From Cronobacter condimenti 1330 (GTDB lineage: Bacteria; Pseudomonadota; Gammaproteobacteria; Enterobacterales; Enterobacteriaceae): 64,000 nt of DNA. The DNA lies in the NCBI RefSeq assembly GCF_001277255.1, contig NZ_CP012264.1, positions 4,092,001 through 4,156,000 on the forward strand. Reading direction: 5' to 3'. Both the position numbers and the translations under genes were made by a program. The notes under the pieces are model-generated. The model saw only the letters and a list, made by a program, of their open reading frames with translations, did not search any database and had not been told where the DNA came from. Within the stretch, counting starts at the first letter, position 1, and the number at the start of each line of letters is the position of its first letter. This document shows, piece by piece, positions 7,439 to 16,450 of this stretch.

Positions 7439-8296
7439 TTACGCTTCTATCGCGGCACGCAGTTTTTTCATCGCGTTTTTTTCAAGCTGACGCACGCGCT
7501 CAGCGGAAACGCCGTAGCGATCGGCCAGTTCCTGCAACGTGCTTTTGTTGTCTTCATCCAGCCAGCGCGCGCGAATGATCTGCTGGCTGCGCTCGTCGAG
7601 ACCCTGCATGGCATCGGTCAGTTTGTCGGCAGCGTGCTCTTCCCAGTTATCATCTTCAATGCCATCGGCAAAGTTAGAAGACTTATCCTGAAGGTACAGC
7701 ACTGGCGCCATCGGCTGGCTGTCGCCTGCGTCATCGTCAGAAGACATATCGAAAGTCATGTCCTGCGCGGCCATACGCGACTCCATCTCGCGCACGTCTT
7801 TGCTGGAAACACCCAGCTCGCGAGCGACCATTTCGACTTCGTCCTGATTAAACCAGCCCAGACGCTGCTTGGTTTTACGCAGGTTAAAGAACAGCTTACG
7901 CTGCGCTTTCGTGGTCGCGACTTTCACGATGCGCCAGTTACGCAGCACATATTCGTGAATTTCCGCTTTGATCCAGTGAACGGCGAAGGAAACCAGACGC
8001 ACGCCCACTTCCGGGTTAAAGCGACGCACCGCTTTCATCAGGCCGATATTGCCTTCCTGAATCAGGTCCGCCTGCGGCAGGCCATAGCCCGCATAATTAC
8101 GAGCGATATGAACAACAAAACGCAGGTGAGACAGGATCAGCTTTTTCGCTGCTTCCAGATCGCCCTGGTAATGCAGCTTTTCAGCCAGTGCCCGCTCTTC
8201 GTCTGCCGATAACATCGGCCAGGCGTTGGCCGCCCGGATATACGACTCCAGGTTACCGACCGGGGCTAAAGCTAAAGTTTGCATTTCTTTGGTCAT
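7439..8296 (-). CDS. rpoH: RpoH, heat-shock sigma factor 32
   Basis: This 285-residue sigma factor is almost identical to E. coli RpoH: region 2 with LRFVVHIARNYAGYGLPQADLIQEGNIGL and RLVSFAVHWIKAEIHEYVL, the RpoH box QRKLFFNLR that binds core polymerase, and region 4 LQELADRYGVSAERVRQLEKNAMKKL that reads the -35 element. It directs transcription of chaperone and protease genes. Compared with E. coli it carries one extra residue, in the acidic linker SSDDDAGDSQP. In E. coli the 5' mRNA is an RNA thermometer; the high conservation of the first 70 codons is compatible, but I did not fold it. It follows ftsX in the same direction. Confidence 0.98.
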   Translation of the reverse strand: MTKEMQTLALAPVGNLESYIRAANAWPMLSADEERALAEKLHYQGDLEAAKKLILSHLRFVVHIARNYAGYGLPQADLIQEGNIGLMKAVRRFNPEVGVRLVSFAVHWIKAEIHEYVLRNWRIVKVATTKAQRKLFFNLRKTKQRLGWFNQDEVEMVARELGVSSKDVREMESRMAAQDMTFDMSSDDDAGDSQPMAPVLYLQDKSSNFADGIEDDNWEEHAADKLTDAMQGLDERSQQIIRARWLDEDNKSTLQELADRYGVSAERVRQLEKNAMKKLRAAIEA

Positions 8297-8406
8297 TCAA
8301 ATCCTCTCAATCGACATCGGACTGGCGTTCGTCCCCATCAGGCAACAAACGGGCCAGTATGTTTGAGCAACGAGAATATCAGCCACTCTTTTATCAGACC
8401 GTGATT

Positions 8407-8449
8407 TTATCCACAAGTTCCCTGTAGGCTTGTGAATAAATTACGCACA
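8407..8449. promoter_or_regulatory. Cluster of three DnaA boxes upstream of rpoH
   Basis: TTATCCACA (8407-8415, plus strand) and TTATTCACA (8431-8439, minus strand) are perfect matches to the TTATNCACA DnaA box; TTACGCACA (8441-8449) has one mismatch. They lie 110-155 bp upstream of the rpoH start. In E. coli DnaA represses two rpoH promoters through boxes in this region, so the arrangement appears conserved. Confidence 0.8.
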
Positions 8450-8505
8450 AAATGTGACATTGCTATGAAAAAGCGTGGGCAGGAGAAGCGGAAATCATCG
8501 GCACG

Positions 8506-8540
8506 CATCCCCTGCTGACGGGAACTCGTAGCAGGGGATG
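8506..8540 (-). terminator. Hairpin between ftsX and rpoH
   Basis: CATCCCCTGCT and AGCAGGGGATG form a perfect 11-bp stem with a 13-base loop, 18 bp past the ftsX stop. There is no U-run, so it may be a partial terminator or processing site that still allows ftsX transcripts to reach rpoH. Confidence 0.55.
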
Positions 8541-8557
8541 ATTATAACAAATATTTT

Positions 8558-9613
8558 TTATTCAGGAGTAAAGTGACGTAAATGTTGCACGGTCGCAAGC
8601 CAGGCAGCAGCCCAGCCGATCATCGAGCAAACCAGCAACAACAACAGACACTCATCGAAGGATAACCCGCTGATTTCAAACGTGGTTCCGAACACCTTCG
8701 CCACGTCCGTGACGGCTGCGGATAAGCGCATCACCAAAATTTCTGACAGAATCAGTGAAAGAAATGCGCCGGTAAAACCGAGCAGCGCGCCGCCGTACAG
8801 GAACGGGCGCAGAATGAAACCATCCGTCGCGCCAATGAGTTTTTGCACGTTAATCGTGTCACGGCGAGCGAAGATGCTCAGACGCACGCTGTTGCCGATA
8901 ACCAGGAACACTGCCGCAACCATCAACACGCCAATCATGGCCGCCACACGGCCTACCAGCCCGGTGAGCGCCGAAAGCCGCGCGAACCAGCTGTCATCCA
9001 TGCGCACTTCATCCACGCCCTGGAGACGCGCCACACGGTCACGCAGCGTGGTCAGCGCCTCGCTGCTCTGGAAATCGAGCTTCGGCTCGACCACCACCAC
9101 CGCAGGTAACGGGTTTTCTTCGAGCATATCCAGCGCGCCGCCAAAGCCTGACCAGTTGCGAAACTCGCCCAGCGCCTCGTCGCGCGACAGATAATTCACT
9201 TTCGCCACACCCGGTTCGGCCTGCAACTGCCCGACCACCTGCTGCGCGGCGTTATCATCCAGCGTTTTATCGAGATAGACCGTAATCTGCGGCGACGGAT
9301 AGTACTGCGTCGCCGCCTCGCTGACGTTTTTGTAAACCATGTAGCAGACGCTTGGCAGCGTTAGCGAGATAGCAATCACCATGATGGTTAAAAACGTGGC
9401 AAGCGGTTTGCTTTTTAGATCGGCAAGCGCACCCTGCCAGGCGTAGCGCACCTGTTCGTTGATGCCGCCCTGGCGCGATTTGCCTTTGACGTTAGACCCT
9501 TTGTTTCGCTTCTGCACAGGCCGTCCTGTTTCACCGGAGGAACGCTGTTTACGGAAATTATCCAGCTTGTTGCTAAAGCGCCGAATTTCATTCAGCGCAT
9601 CACGTTTATTCAC
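8558..9613 (-). CDS. ftsX: FtsX, membrane subunit of the FtsEX divisome complex
   Basis: This roughly 351-residue inner-membrane protein has an N-terminal cytoplasmic tail, a first helix (LATFLTIMVIAISLTLPSVCYM), a periplasmic domain (YYPSPQITVYL, VNYLSRDEALGEFRNWSGFGGALDML) that recruits EnvC, and three C-terminal helices. FtsEX regulates septal peptidoglycan hydrolysis through EnvC and the amidases. The preferred start is the GTG at 9611-9613, which gives VNKRDALNEIRRF as in E. coli MNKRDAIN and overlaps the ftsE stop by 8 bp; an ATG at 9628 is the alternative. The Arg/Lys-rich tail differs from E. coli; the rest is highly conserved. Confidence 0.95.
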   Translation of the reverse strand: MNKRDALNEIRRFSNKLDNFRKQRSSGETGRPVQKRNKGSNVKGKSRQGGINEQVRYAWQGALADLKSKPLATFLTIMVIAISLTLPSVCYMVYKNVSEAATQYYPSPQITVYLDKTLDDNAAQQVVGQLQAEPGVAKVNYLSRDEALGEFRNWSGFGGALDMLEENPLPAVVVVEPKLDFQSSEALTTLRDRVARLQGVDEVRMDDSWFARLSALTGLVGRVAAMIGVLMVAAVFLVIGNSVRLSIFARRDTINVQKLIGATDGFILRPFLYGGALLGFTGAFLSLILSEILVMRLSAAVTDVAKVFGTTFEISGLSFDECLLLLLVCSMIGWAAAWLATVQHLRHFTPE

Positions 9614-10274
9614 TGACACGGCCTCCATGCAAATGCCCTTCGCTCAGGGTGAGCACCGGGTAACTGCGCCGTGAGATAAGCCCAGTGTCGTGCGTCGCCA
9701 TCAAGACCGTCACCCCGACGCGGTTAAATTCTTCGAAGAGACGCAGAATGCCTTCCGAGAGGGCGTCATCCAGGTTGCCCGTCGGTTCATCCGCCAGCAA
9801 CACAGCAGGTTTATTGACCACCGCACGGGCAATGCCCACGCGCTGCTGTTCACCGCCGGAGAGCTGAATCGGGAAGTTTTTCGCTTTGTCCAGCAGACCG
9901 ACTTTATCCAGCGCCGCCGATACGCGACGGCGAATGTCTTCGCCGCTGGCGCCCGCGATGATAAGCGGGATCGCCACATTATCGTAAACGGTTCTGTCCA
10001 TCAGCAGATGGTGATCCTGGAAAATCATGCCGATCTGACGACGCAGAAACGGCACTTCGCGGTTTTTCAGTCGGCTTATATCATGACCACCAAACCAGAT
10101 TTTCCCGGCGCTCGGCCGTTCGATACCGCAAATCAGCTTCAGCAGCGTACTCTTACCGGCGCCGGAGTGGCCGGTAAGAAATGACATCTCGCCAGGCCGC
10201 AGGTGGAACGTCACCCCCTGCAGCGCTTGTCTCCCACCGAGATAGGCTTTGCTGACATGTTCAAAGCGAATCAT
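9606..10274 (-). CDS. ftsE: FtsE, ATPase of the FtsEX complex
   Basis: This 222-residue ABC ATPase shows Walker A (GHSGAGKST, about residues 36-44), the signature LSGGEQQRVGIARA, Walker B (AVLLADEPTGNLD) and an H-loop (ATHDTGL). It pairs with FtsX, acting at the septum with FtsZ to couple ATP hydrolysis to peptidoglycan splitting. Length equals that of E. coli. It starts 2 bp after ftsY ends and overlaps ftsX, so ftsY-ftsE-ftsX is one operon running leftward into rpoH. Confidence 0.97.
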   Translation of the reverse strand: MIRFEHVSKAYLGGRQALQGVTFHLRPGEMSFLTGHSGAGKSTLLKLICGIERPSAGKIWFGGHDISRLKNREVPFLRRQIGMIFQDHHLLMDRTVYDNVAIPLIIAGASGEDIRRRVSAALDKVGLLDKAKNFPIQLSGGEQQRVGIARAVVNKPAVLLADEPTGNLDDALSEGILRLFEEFNRVGVTVLMATHDTGLISRRSYPVLTLSEGHLHGGRVSE

Positions 10275-10276
10275 GG

Positions 10277-11893
10277 TTAATCCTCTCGGGCAAAAAGTGC
10301 CTCAATAAAGTCGCCCGCGTTAAACGGACGCAAATCTTCAATACGTTCGCCGACACCAATGTAGCGAATCGGAATGCCAAACTGATCGGCTACCGAGAAA
10401 ATCACCCCGCCTTTGGCGGTGCCGTCAAGCTTGGTGAGCGTGATCCCGGTGAGCCCTACCGCCTCGTGGAACAGCTTCGCCTGGCTTACGGCGTTCTGGC
10501 CGGTGCTGGCGTCGATGGTCAGCATCACTTCATGCGGCGCGTTCTCATCAAGCTTTTTCATCACACGGACGATTTTTTTCAGCTCTTCCATCAGATGCGA
10601 TTTATTCTGCAAGCGCCCTGCGGTATCGGCAATCAGCACGTCCACGCCACGCGCTTTCGCCGCCTGGATGGCGTCAAAAATCACAGAGGCGGAATCCGCG
10701 CCGGTATGCTGCGCGATAACCGGAATGTTATTGCGCTGGCCCCACACCTGGAGCTGCTCCACCGCCGCCGCGCGGAAGGTATCGCCTGCCGCCAGCATGA
10801 CGGATTTGCCCTGCTGCTCGAACTGACGCGCCAGCTTACCGATAGTGGTGGTTTTACCCACACCGTTCACGCCGACCATCAGAATAACGAAAGGCGTTTT
10901 GCCTTCCACGTTGAGCGGCTCGTCCACTTTCGCGAGGATCTCGCCCATCTCTTCTTTCAACAGGCCGTAGAGCGCTTCCGCGTCACGCAACTGCTTGCGG
11001 CTCGCGCCTTCAGTCAGGTTCGCGATAATCTTACGCGTGGTGTCCACGCCCACATCGGCAATCAGCAGCTGTTCTTCCAGCTCCTCGAAGAGATCCTCGT
11101 CGATTTTTTTGCCGCGGAACAGACTGATAAATCCGGAACCGAGATTTTCTTTAGTTTTCAGTAGGCTGCGTTTAAGGCGCGCGAAGAAACCTTCTTTGGT
11201 CGGCTTTTCCTGCTCTACCACCGGGGCGTCATCTTGAACGACGTCCGGCTCAGCTTCCAGCGCCGCTTCCGGATCGGCCGCCAGCGCCTGCGCCGTCAGT
11301 TCGTCTTCGCTGAGCGTCTCGTCTTGCGCAATGTCATCTTCAATAACCGGTTCATCTTCAATAACCGGCGCTTCTTCGACGGAGTTTTCTTCCTGAACGA
11401 CCACCTCTTCCGCCGCAACGGCCTCGATAACGTCTTCTTCGACGATCGTTTCATGTGGCAGCGCTTCCGGGCGTGCGTCAACCGCCACGTCAGGCGTAAG
11501 AGAGACCGGCGTGCGGGACGCGTCCTCTTCCGGCAGCCATTCTTCGGCTTCAGCAACAGGCGGTTTTACCGCGTCCGGCAGTTCCTGCCGTTCCGGCATT
11601 GCAGGAGCGGGCGTTTCAACGATGGTCGCCTGCTGCGCCTTTTCCTCTTCTTCATGAACGATGCTTTCGCTCACCGCCACGACGTCGTCGGCAAACTTTT
11701 CAGAGTCCTCTTGCGAGGGCGTCGTCTCTTCAGCCTGTGGCTGCGCCGCCTGCGTCTGCGAGTCAGGCTCAACGCGTTCTTCTGTCGCCGCGGGTTGTTC
11801 TGTTACTTTTTGTTGTTCGGCTTCAGTTTCTGCCTGCTCTTTCTGGCCAAAACCGAGCCAGGAAAAAAAGCCACGTTTCTTCTCTTTTGCCAT
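10277..11893 (-). CDS. ftsY: FtsY, signal recognition particle receptor GTPase
   Basis: This 538-residue protein begins MAKEKKRGFFSWLGFGQKEQ, the membrane-targeting amphipathic peptide. A very acidic, low-complexity A domain of about 210 residues (rich in Glu, Val and Ala) follows, then the NG domain: KEGFFARLKRSLLKTKENLG, G1 GVNGVGKTTTIGKLA, DTFRAAAVEQL, DTAGR and TKLDGTAKGG. FtsY docks SRP-ribosome complexes at the Sec translocon. The A domain is somewhat longer and diverged from E. coli FtsY (497 residues), as is common for this spacer, while the NG domain is nearly identical. An upstream in-frame start exists at 11,905, but the MAKEKKRG start matches the family. Confidence 0.97.
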   Translation of the reverse strand: MAKEKKRGFFSWLGFGQKEQAETEAEQQKVTEQPAATEERVEPDSQTQAAQPQAEETTPSQEDSEKFADDVVAVSESIVHEEEEKAQQATIVETPAPAMPERQELPDAVKPPVAEAEEWLPEEDASRTPVSLTPDVAVDARPEALPHETIVEEDVIEAVAAEEVVVQEENSVEEAPVIEDEPVIEDDIAQDETLSEDELTAQALAADPEAALEAEPDVVQDDAPVVEQEKPTKEGFFARLKRSLLKTKENLGSGFISLFRGKKIDEDLFEELEEQLLIADVGVDTTRKIIANLTEGASRKQLRDAEALYGLLKEEMGEILAKVDEPLNVEGKTPFVILMVGVNGVGKTTTIGKLARQFEQQGKSVMLAAGDTFRAAAVEQLQVWGQRNNIPVIAQHTGADSASVIFDAIQAAKARGVDVLIADTAGRLQNKSHLMEELKKIVRVMKKLDENAPHEVMLTIDASTGQNAVSQAKLFHEAVGLTGITLTKLDGTAKGGVIFSVADQFGIPIRYIGVGERIEDLRPFNAGDFIEALFARED

Positions 11894-12083
11894 TGGCGAA
11901 TGCACTCCTCGCGGTTAATACATGGCGCAGTCCCGTCGTCTGGCTCAGGGTACTGAAAAAAATTGCGAATGAATAAGTTAGTCTACCACTTTCCCGCCGG
12001 GGCGGCATACCGCCGCACGGAGGTTTCGCCCGCCCGTTTGCGCCGCTAGAATAGCAGCCCAGACTGAAAAGCGTGTGAGCATA

Positions 12084-12680
12084 ATGAAGAAACCAACCTC
12101 CTCGGGTAGCGGCCAGATCCGCATTATTGGCGGACAGTGGCGCGGCAGAAAGCTGCCGGTGCCCGACAGCCCCGGCCTGCGCCCCACCACCGACCGTGTG
12201 CGCGAAACCCTATTTAACTGGCTGGCACCTTATATGGTCGGCGCACGTTGCCTGGATTGCTTTGCCGGTAGCGGCGCGCTGGGCCTGGAGGCGCTCTCCC
12301 GCTACGCCGCTGGCGCGACGTTACTGGAGATGGAACGCGGCGTCGCGCAGCAGCTTCAGAAAAACCTTGCTACGCTCAAATCCAGCGCTGCAAAGGTAGT
12401 AAACACTAACACACTCAACTACCTGAACCAGAACGGCGAACCACACGACATCGTGTTTGTCGACCCGCCGTTTCGCAAAGGGCTGCTGGAAGAAACACTA
12501 CACTTGCTGGAAACGCGCGGCTGGCTGGCACCGCAGGCGTTGATTTACGTTGAAAGCGAAGTTGAAAACGGCCTGCCGCCAGTACCCGATCACTGGCAGC
12601 TACACCGGGAAAAAGTCGCAGGTCAGGTGGCGTATCGCCTTTATCTGCGCGAATCACAAGGAGAGCAAAATGCTGATTAA
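12084..12680 (+). CDS. rsmD: RsmD, 16S rRNA m2G966 methyltransferase
   Basis: The 198-residue SAM-dependent methyltransferase carries GQIRIIGGQWRGRKLPVPD, the SAM-binding CLDCFAGSGALGLEALSRYA and the catalytic NPPY-type motif as FVDPPFRKG. It methylates N2 of G966 in 16S rRNA on the assembled 30S subunit. A GTG three codons upstream is in frame, but the ATG at 12,084 matches the E. coli start (MKKPxxSGSGQIRI). It is divergent from ftsY, as in E. coli, and its last codons overlap yhhL. Confidence 0.96.
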   Translation: MKKPTSSGSGQIRIIGGQWRGRKLPVPDSPGLRPTTDRVRETLFNWLAPYMVGARCLDCFAGSGALGLEALSRYAAGATLLEMERGVAQQLQKNLATLKSSAAKVVNTNTLNYLNQNGEPHDIVFVDPPFRKGLLEETLHLLETRGWLAPQALIYVESEVENGLPPVPDHWQLHREKVAGQVAYRLYLRESQGEQNAD

Positions 12681-12939
12681 TCTGGGCCGTTTACTGATGC
12701 TGGGCGTGTGGGGGTTTCTGGTGTTAAACCTGATCCAGCCGTTTCCGCGCCCGCTGAATATTTTCGTTAATGTGGCGCTATTTTTCATGATAATCATGCA
12801 TATTCTGCAATTATCACTGTTACGCGCAACGCAACCGAAAGAAGCGCCACCGTTAAGCCGTGTTCAACAGGCCCGCATTTTTATCTTCGGCGTGTTTGAA
12901 ATGATTGCCTGGCAGAAAAAGCAGAAGAAGCCTCGCTAA
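12670..12939 (+). CDS. yhhL: YhhL, DUF1145 small inner-membrane protein
   Basis: This 89-residue protein has two hydrophobic helices (LINLGRLLMLGVWGFLVLNL and a second around residues 30-47) and a basic C-terminus, matching E. coli YhhL (DUF1145). Its ATG lies inside the end of rsmD (11-bp overlap), so the two are translationally coupled. The start is preceded by GGAGAGC. Function is unknown. Confidence 0.9.
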   Translation: MLINLGRLLMLGVWGFLVLNLIQPFPRPLNIFVNVALFFMIIMHILQLSLLRATQPKEAPPLSRVQQARIFIFGVFEMIAWQKKQKKPR

Positions 12940-12956
12940 CGCCAGCGCAAACACAG

Positions 12957-12981
12957 GGCGGGTAAGCGAAGCGCGCCCGCC
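12957..12981. repeat. Short extragenic palindrome, copy 2
   Basis: GGCGGG and CCCGCC flank a TAAGCGAAGCGCG loop between the convergent yhhL and yhhM genes. It has the same layout as the copies at 1322, 16,451 and 31,763, and may also serve as a terminator hairpin. Confidence 0.55.
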
Positions 12982-12989
12982 TTGCCGCG

Positions 12990-13355
12990 CTACCGCACAG
13001 GCGCAGGCACAAATTCCAGAAACCGCGTGCCCTGAAACACCAGTTGCCCCTCGTCGCCAACCGTCAACTGGTGGTAATGAGCCTCATCCAGCCGAAACCG
13101 CATTGGCGCACCACCTTCCTGTGGGCGAAAGGTCGCCTCATACCGCACGGTTTGCGCAGGCGGCGCTACCTGTTGTTGACGCGAACGCCGCTCGTTTAAC
13201 GGTTTTTCCCGCTTGCTGGCTACCACCACACTTTTCTGCGTAACCGGGGCAGCGTCATTTTCTGTTTTCTCACGCCGCTGTTGTACAAACCGAAAAGAGG
13301 CGGCCGCGACGATTAACGCGATGATAATGATGAAAAAAAGCGGTGGCTTACTCAT
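12990..13355 (-). CDS. yhhM: YhhM, DUF2500 membrane-anchored protein
   Basis: This 121-residue protein has one N-terminal membrane helix (LFFIIIIALIVAAASF), a basic linker and a beta-rich C-terminal domain (TVRYEATFRPQEGGAPMRFRL, YHQLTVGDEGQLVFQGTRFLEF) typical of DUF2500. Position and size match E. coli YhhM. The domain is predicted to face the periplasm; its role is unknown. Confidence 0.88.
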   Translation of the reverse strand: MSKPPLFFIIIIALIVAAASFRFVQQRREKTENDAAPVTQKSVVVASKREKPLNERRSRQQQVAPPAQTVRYEATFRPQEGGAPMRFRLDEAHYHQLTVGDEGQLVFQGTRFLEFVPAPVR

Positions 13356-13495
13356 GATGGATTCCGGCGGCTCAGGTCTTTTTAAGAATACCCCGCAGCG
13401 CCAGGCGTTGTCATCCCGCGCCTCTGACCACTAGACTGAACAGAAGGGCCGTGCGCCTTATGCGTACGTTACAATAACTGAATCAGGGACTTATC

Positions 13496-14122
13496 ATGCT
13501 TTGGTCGTTTATTGCTGTCTTTTTATCCGGTTGGCTGTATGTCGATGCGTCTTACCGCGGCGCGACCTGGCAACGCTGGGTGTTTAAACCGTTAACGCTG
13601 CTGTTGCTGCTGCTGCTGGGCTGGCAGGCCCCGCTCGCAAGCCCGACGGGCTACCTGGTGCTGGCAGGCCTGGTGGCGACCCTCGCAGGCGACGCGCTGA
13701 CGCTACTGCCGCGCCAGCAGTTGCTCTATGCTTTCGGCGCGTTCTTCCTGTCGCATCTGCTTTACACCGTCTGGTTTGCAAGCCAGATGACACTGTCGTT
13801 TTTCTGGCCGCTGCCGCTGGTGCTGCTGGTCATTGGCGTGGCGCTTATCGCGACTATCTGGACCCGTCTTGGTGACCTGCGCTGGCCCATCTGCACCTAT
13901 ATCGGCATGACGCTGGTCATGGTCTGGCTCGCAGGCGAGCTCTATTTCTTCCGCCCGACCGACACCAGTTTCTCAGGCTTCGTGGGTGCCGTGCTGCTGC
14001 TGTTGAACGCCATCGTCTGGCTCGGCAGCCACTACCGTAAGCGCTTTACTGCAGACAGCGCTATTGCTGCCGCCTGCTATTTTGCGGGCCACTTTATGAT
14101 TGTCCGCTCGCTGTACCTGTAA
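13496..14122 (+). CDS. yhhN: YhhN, TMEM86/lysoplasmalogenase-family membrane protein
   Basis: The 208-residue protein has about eight hydrophobic helices and belongs to the YhhN family, which is related to eukaryotic TMEM86 lysoplasmalogenases. The family's conserved acidic residues are present (GDALTLLP in the third helix region and GELYFF near residue 147). Position between yhhM and zntA matches E. coli. Enzymatic activity in enterobacteria has not been firmly shown, so it is best called YhhN family. Confidence 0.9.
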   Translation: MLWSFIAVFLSGWLYVDASYRGATWQRWVFKPLTLLLLLLLGWQAPLASPTGYLVLAGLVATLAGDALTLLPRQQLLYAFGAFFLSHLLYTVWFASQMTLSFFWPLPLVLLVIGVALIATIWTRLGDLRWPICTYIGMTLVMVWLAGELYFFRPTDTSFSGFVGAVLLLLNAIVWLGSHYRKRFTADSAIAAACYFAGHFMIVRSLYL

Positions 14123-14155
14123 AACCGGGGCGGTGAAATGCCGCCCATAATTCCC

Positions 14156-14187
14156 TTGACTCTGGAGTCGACTCCAGAGTGTAAGCT
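14156..14187 (+). promoter_or_regulatory. zntA promoter with ZntR operator
   Basis: A perfect 22-bp palindrome at 14,159-14,180 (ACTCTGGAGTC and its mirror) lies between a -35 TTGACT (14,156-14,161) and a -10 TAAGCT (14,182-14,187). The spacer is 20 bp, the overlong spacing of MerR-family promoters. ZntR twists the DNA when bound to zinc and activates zntA. The zntR gene is not in the window. Confidence 0.95.
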
Positions 14188-14222
14188 CCGGTAATGAGAA
14201 AATTATCATTGCCGGAGGCGCC

Positions 14223-16439
14223 ATGAGCCAACCTTCTGAAAAACCCCGCGCGACCCCGCAGTTCGCCAGAATGACGCTGACGCCTGCCCCGCGAAAAGAC
14301 ATTGCCAGTGAACCGTCCTGCTGCACCGACGGCGCCTGCGCCACACCGCCGCCCGTCACAGAAACCCAGGGCGCGCTGAGCTGGCAGGTAGCGGGCATGG
14401 ACTGCGCCGCCTGCGCCCGAAAAGTAGAAAACGCGGTGCGTCAGGTGCCAGAAGTGCGCCACGTGCAGGTGCTGTTCGCGACCGAAAAACTGGTCGTCGA
14501 CGCGCCGGTTTCGCAACGCGAAGCCATTGAGGCCGCGGTGCGCGGTGCCGGTTATACGCTTCGCGACGCTCACGCCGCGGCGCCAGAGCCCACGTCAGGC
14601 TGGCGTGAAAATCTGCCGATTATCGTCATCGCGGTTTTGATGGCGCTGAGCTGGGCGCTGGAGCAGGCGCACCCGGTTGCGGGCCGCGTGGCGTTTATCG
14701 TCACGACGCTGGTCGGGCTGTTTCCGGTCGTCCGTCAGGCATGGCGGCTGACCCGCAGCGGCAACCCGTTCGCGATTGAAACACTAATGAGCGTGGCCGC
14801 GACCGGCGCGCTGATCATTGGGGCCAGTGAAGAAGCCGCGATGGTGCTGTTGCTTTATTTAATCGGCGAGCGTCTCGAAGGCTGGGCGGCGAACCGCGCA
14901 CGCAGCGGCGTGAGCGCGCTGGTGGCGCTACGCCCCGAAACCGCGGTGCGCCTGCGTAGCGGCGCGCGGGAAACTGTCGCCATTAGCACGCTGCAACCCG
15001 GTGATGTGATTGAAGTGGCCGCAGGCGGGCGGCTCCCGGCAGACGGTAAACTGCTCGCCGCGACCGCCAGTTTTGATGAGAGCGCGCTGACGGGCGAATC
15101 GCTGCCTGTTGAACATCAGCCTGGCGATAAAATCCCGGCGGGCGCCACCAGCGTTGATCGTCTGGTCTCGCTGGAAGTGACGTCGCGTCCCGGCGAAAGC
15201 GCCATTGACCGTATTCTGCATCTGATTGAAGAGGCTGAGGCGAAGCGCGCGCCAATTGAGCGCTTTATCGATCGCTTCAGCCGCCTGTATACCCCGGCCA
15301 TTATGGCGGCAGCGCTCCTGACCGCGCTTATCCCACCGCTGCTGTTTGCTGCACCCTGGCTGCCGTGGGTTTACAAAGCGCTGGCGTTGCTGCTGATTGG
15401 CTGCCCTTGCGCGCTGGTGATTTCGACGCCCGCAGCGATTACCTCAGGCCTTGCCGCCGCCACGCGTTTTGGCGCGCTTATCAAAGGCGGCGCGGCGCTG
15501 GAAGCGCTCGGGCGCGTCGAACAGATCGCCTTCGATAAAACCGGGACGCTGACCGCCGGTACGCCGCAGGTGACGGCAGTCGACCCGGTCGATGGGCTGG
15601 AAGCCGAGGCGCTGCTGGCATTCGCCGCGGCCGTTGAGCAGGGCAGCACGCATCCGCTGGCACAGGCCGTGATGCGGGAGGCGCGTGAACGCGGCGTGGC
15701 GAGTCTTAAGGCCGAGGCGCAACGCACGCTGGCAGGCGCAGGTGTCGAGGCGCAGGTACAGGGCCGGCTGCTGCGCATCAGCGCGCCGGATAAAGTATCG
15801 ATTGACCTACCGGAAACGTGGCAACAGCGCATCCGCGAGCAAGAGGCACAGGGGCAGACGGTCATTGTGGTGACCGCAAGCGATCAGCTTCTCGGCACCC
15901 TGGCGCTGCGCGATACACAGCGTGCCGACGCGCGCGACGCGGTGGAAAAATTACGCGCCCTCGGCATTCAAAGCATCATGCTGACCGGCGATAACCCGCG
16001 CGCGGCAGCGGCTATCGCAAAAGAGCTTGGCATGGATTATCGCGCCGGGCTACTACCTGCCGATAAAGTCGAGGCAGTGAATGCGCTCAATGCGCGCGCG
16101 CCGCTGGCGATTGTGGGTGATGGCATCAATGACGCCCCGGCAATGAAAGCCGCGACGATAGGCATTGCGATGGGCAGCGGCACCGACGTGGCGCTGGAAG
16201 CCGCCGACGCAGCGCTGACGCATAACCGTCTTATGGCGCTGCCCGGAATGATCGCACTTGCCCGCGCCACGCATCGCAACATTCGCCAGAACATTGCCAT
16301 CGCGCTCGGGTTGAAAGCGATTTTCCTTGTGACGACGCTCCTTGGGCTGACCGGCCTGTGGCTGGCCGTACTGGCTGACACGGGTGCCACGGTGCTGGTG
16401 ACCGCCAATGCGTTAAGGCTGTTGCGTCAACGCGGCTGA
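14223..16439 (+). CDS. zntA: ZntA, Zn/Cd/Pb-exporting P1B-type ATPase
   Basis: The 738-residue pump has an N-terminal metal-binding domain with GMDCAACARKVE (about residues 58-69) and an extra Cys-rich CCTDGAC motif before it. It also has the TGES actuator loop, the CPC metal-site helix (GCPCALVISTPAAI), the phosphorylation motif DKTGTLTAG, HP in STHPLAQ and GDGINDAPA. This set defines zinc-, cadmium- and lead-exporting P1B-2 ATPases. It acts in the inner membrane to detoxify the cytoplasm. The CCTDGAC cysteines act as further soft-metal ligands, as in E. coli ZntA, where a similar CCxxxC site precedes the main domain. Confidence 0.97.
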   Translation: MSQPSEKPRATPQFARMTLTPAPRKDIASEPSCCTDGACATPPPVTETQGALSWQVAGMDCAACARKVENAVRQVPEVRHVQVLFATEKLVVDAPVSQREAIEAAVRGAGYTLRDAHAAAPEPTSGWRENLPIIVIAVLMALSWALEQAHPVAGRVAFIVTTLVGLFPVVRQAWRLTRSGNPFAIETLMSVAATGALIIGASEEAAMVLLLYLIGERLEGWAANRARSGVSALVALRPETAVRLRSGARETVAISTLQPGDVIEVAAGGRLPADGKLLAATASFDESALTGESLPVEHQPGDKIPAGATSVDRLVSLEVTSRPGESAIDRILHLIEEAEAKRAPIERFIDRFSRLYTPAIMAAALLTALIPPLLFAAPWLPWVYKALALLLIGCPCALVISTPAAITSGLAAATRFGALIKGGAALEALGRVEQIAFDKTGTLTAGTPQVTAVDPVDGLEAEALLAFAAAVEQGSTHPLAQAVMREARERGVASLKAEAQRTLAGAGVEAQVQGRLLRISAPDKVSIDLPETWQQRIREQEAQGQTVIVVTASDQLLGTLALRDTQRADARDAVEKLRALGIQSIMLTGDNPRAAAAIAKELGMDYRAGLLPADKVEAVNALNARAPLAIVGDGINDAPAMKAATIGIAMGSGTDVALEAADAALTHNRLMALPGMIALARATHRNIRQNIAIALGLKAIFLVTTLLGLTGLWLAVLADTGATVLVTANALRLLRQRG

Positions 16440-16450
16440 CAGCGGAACAC

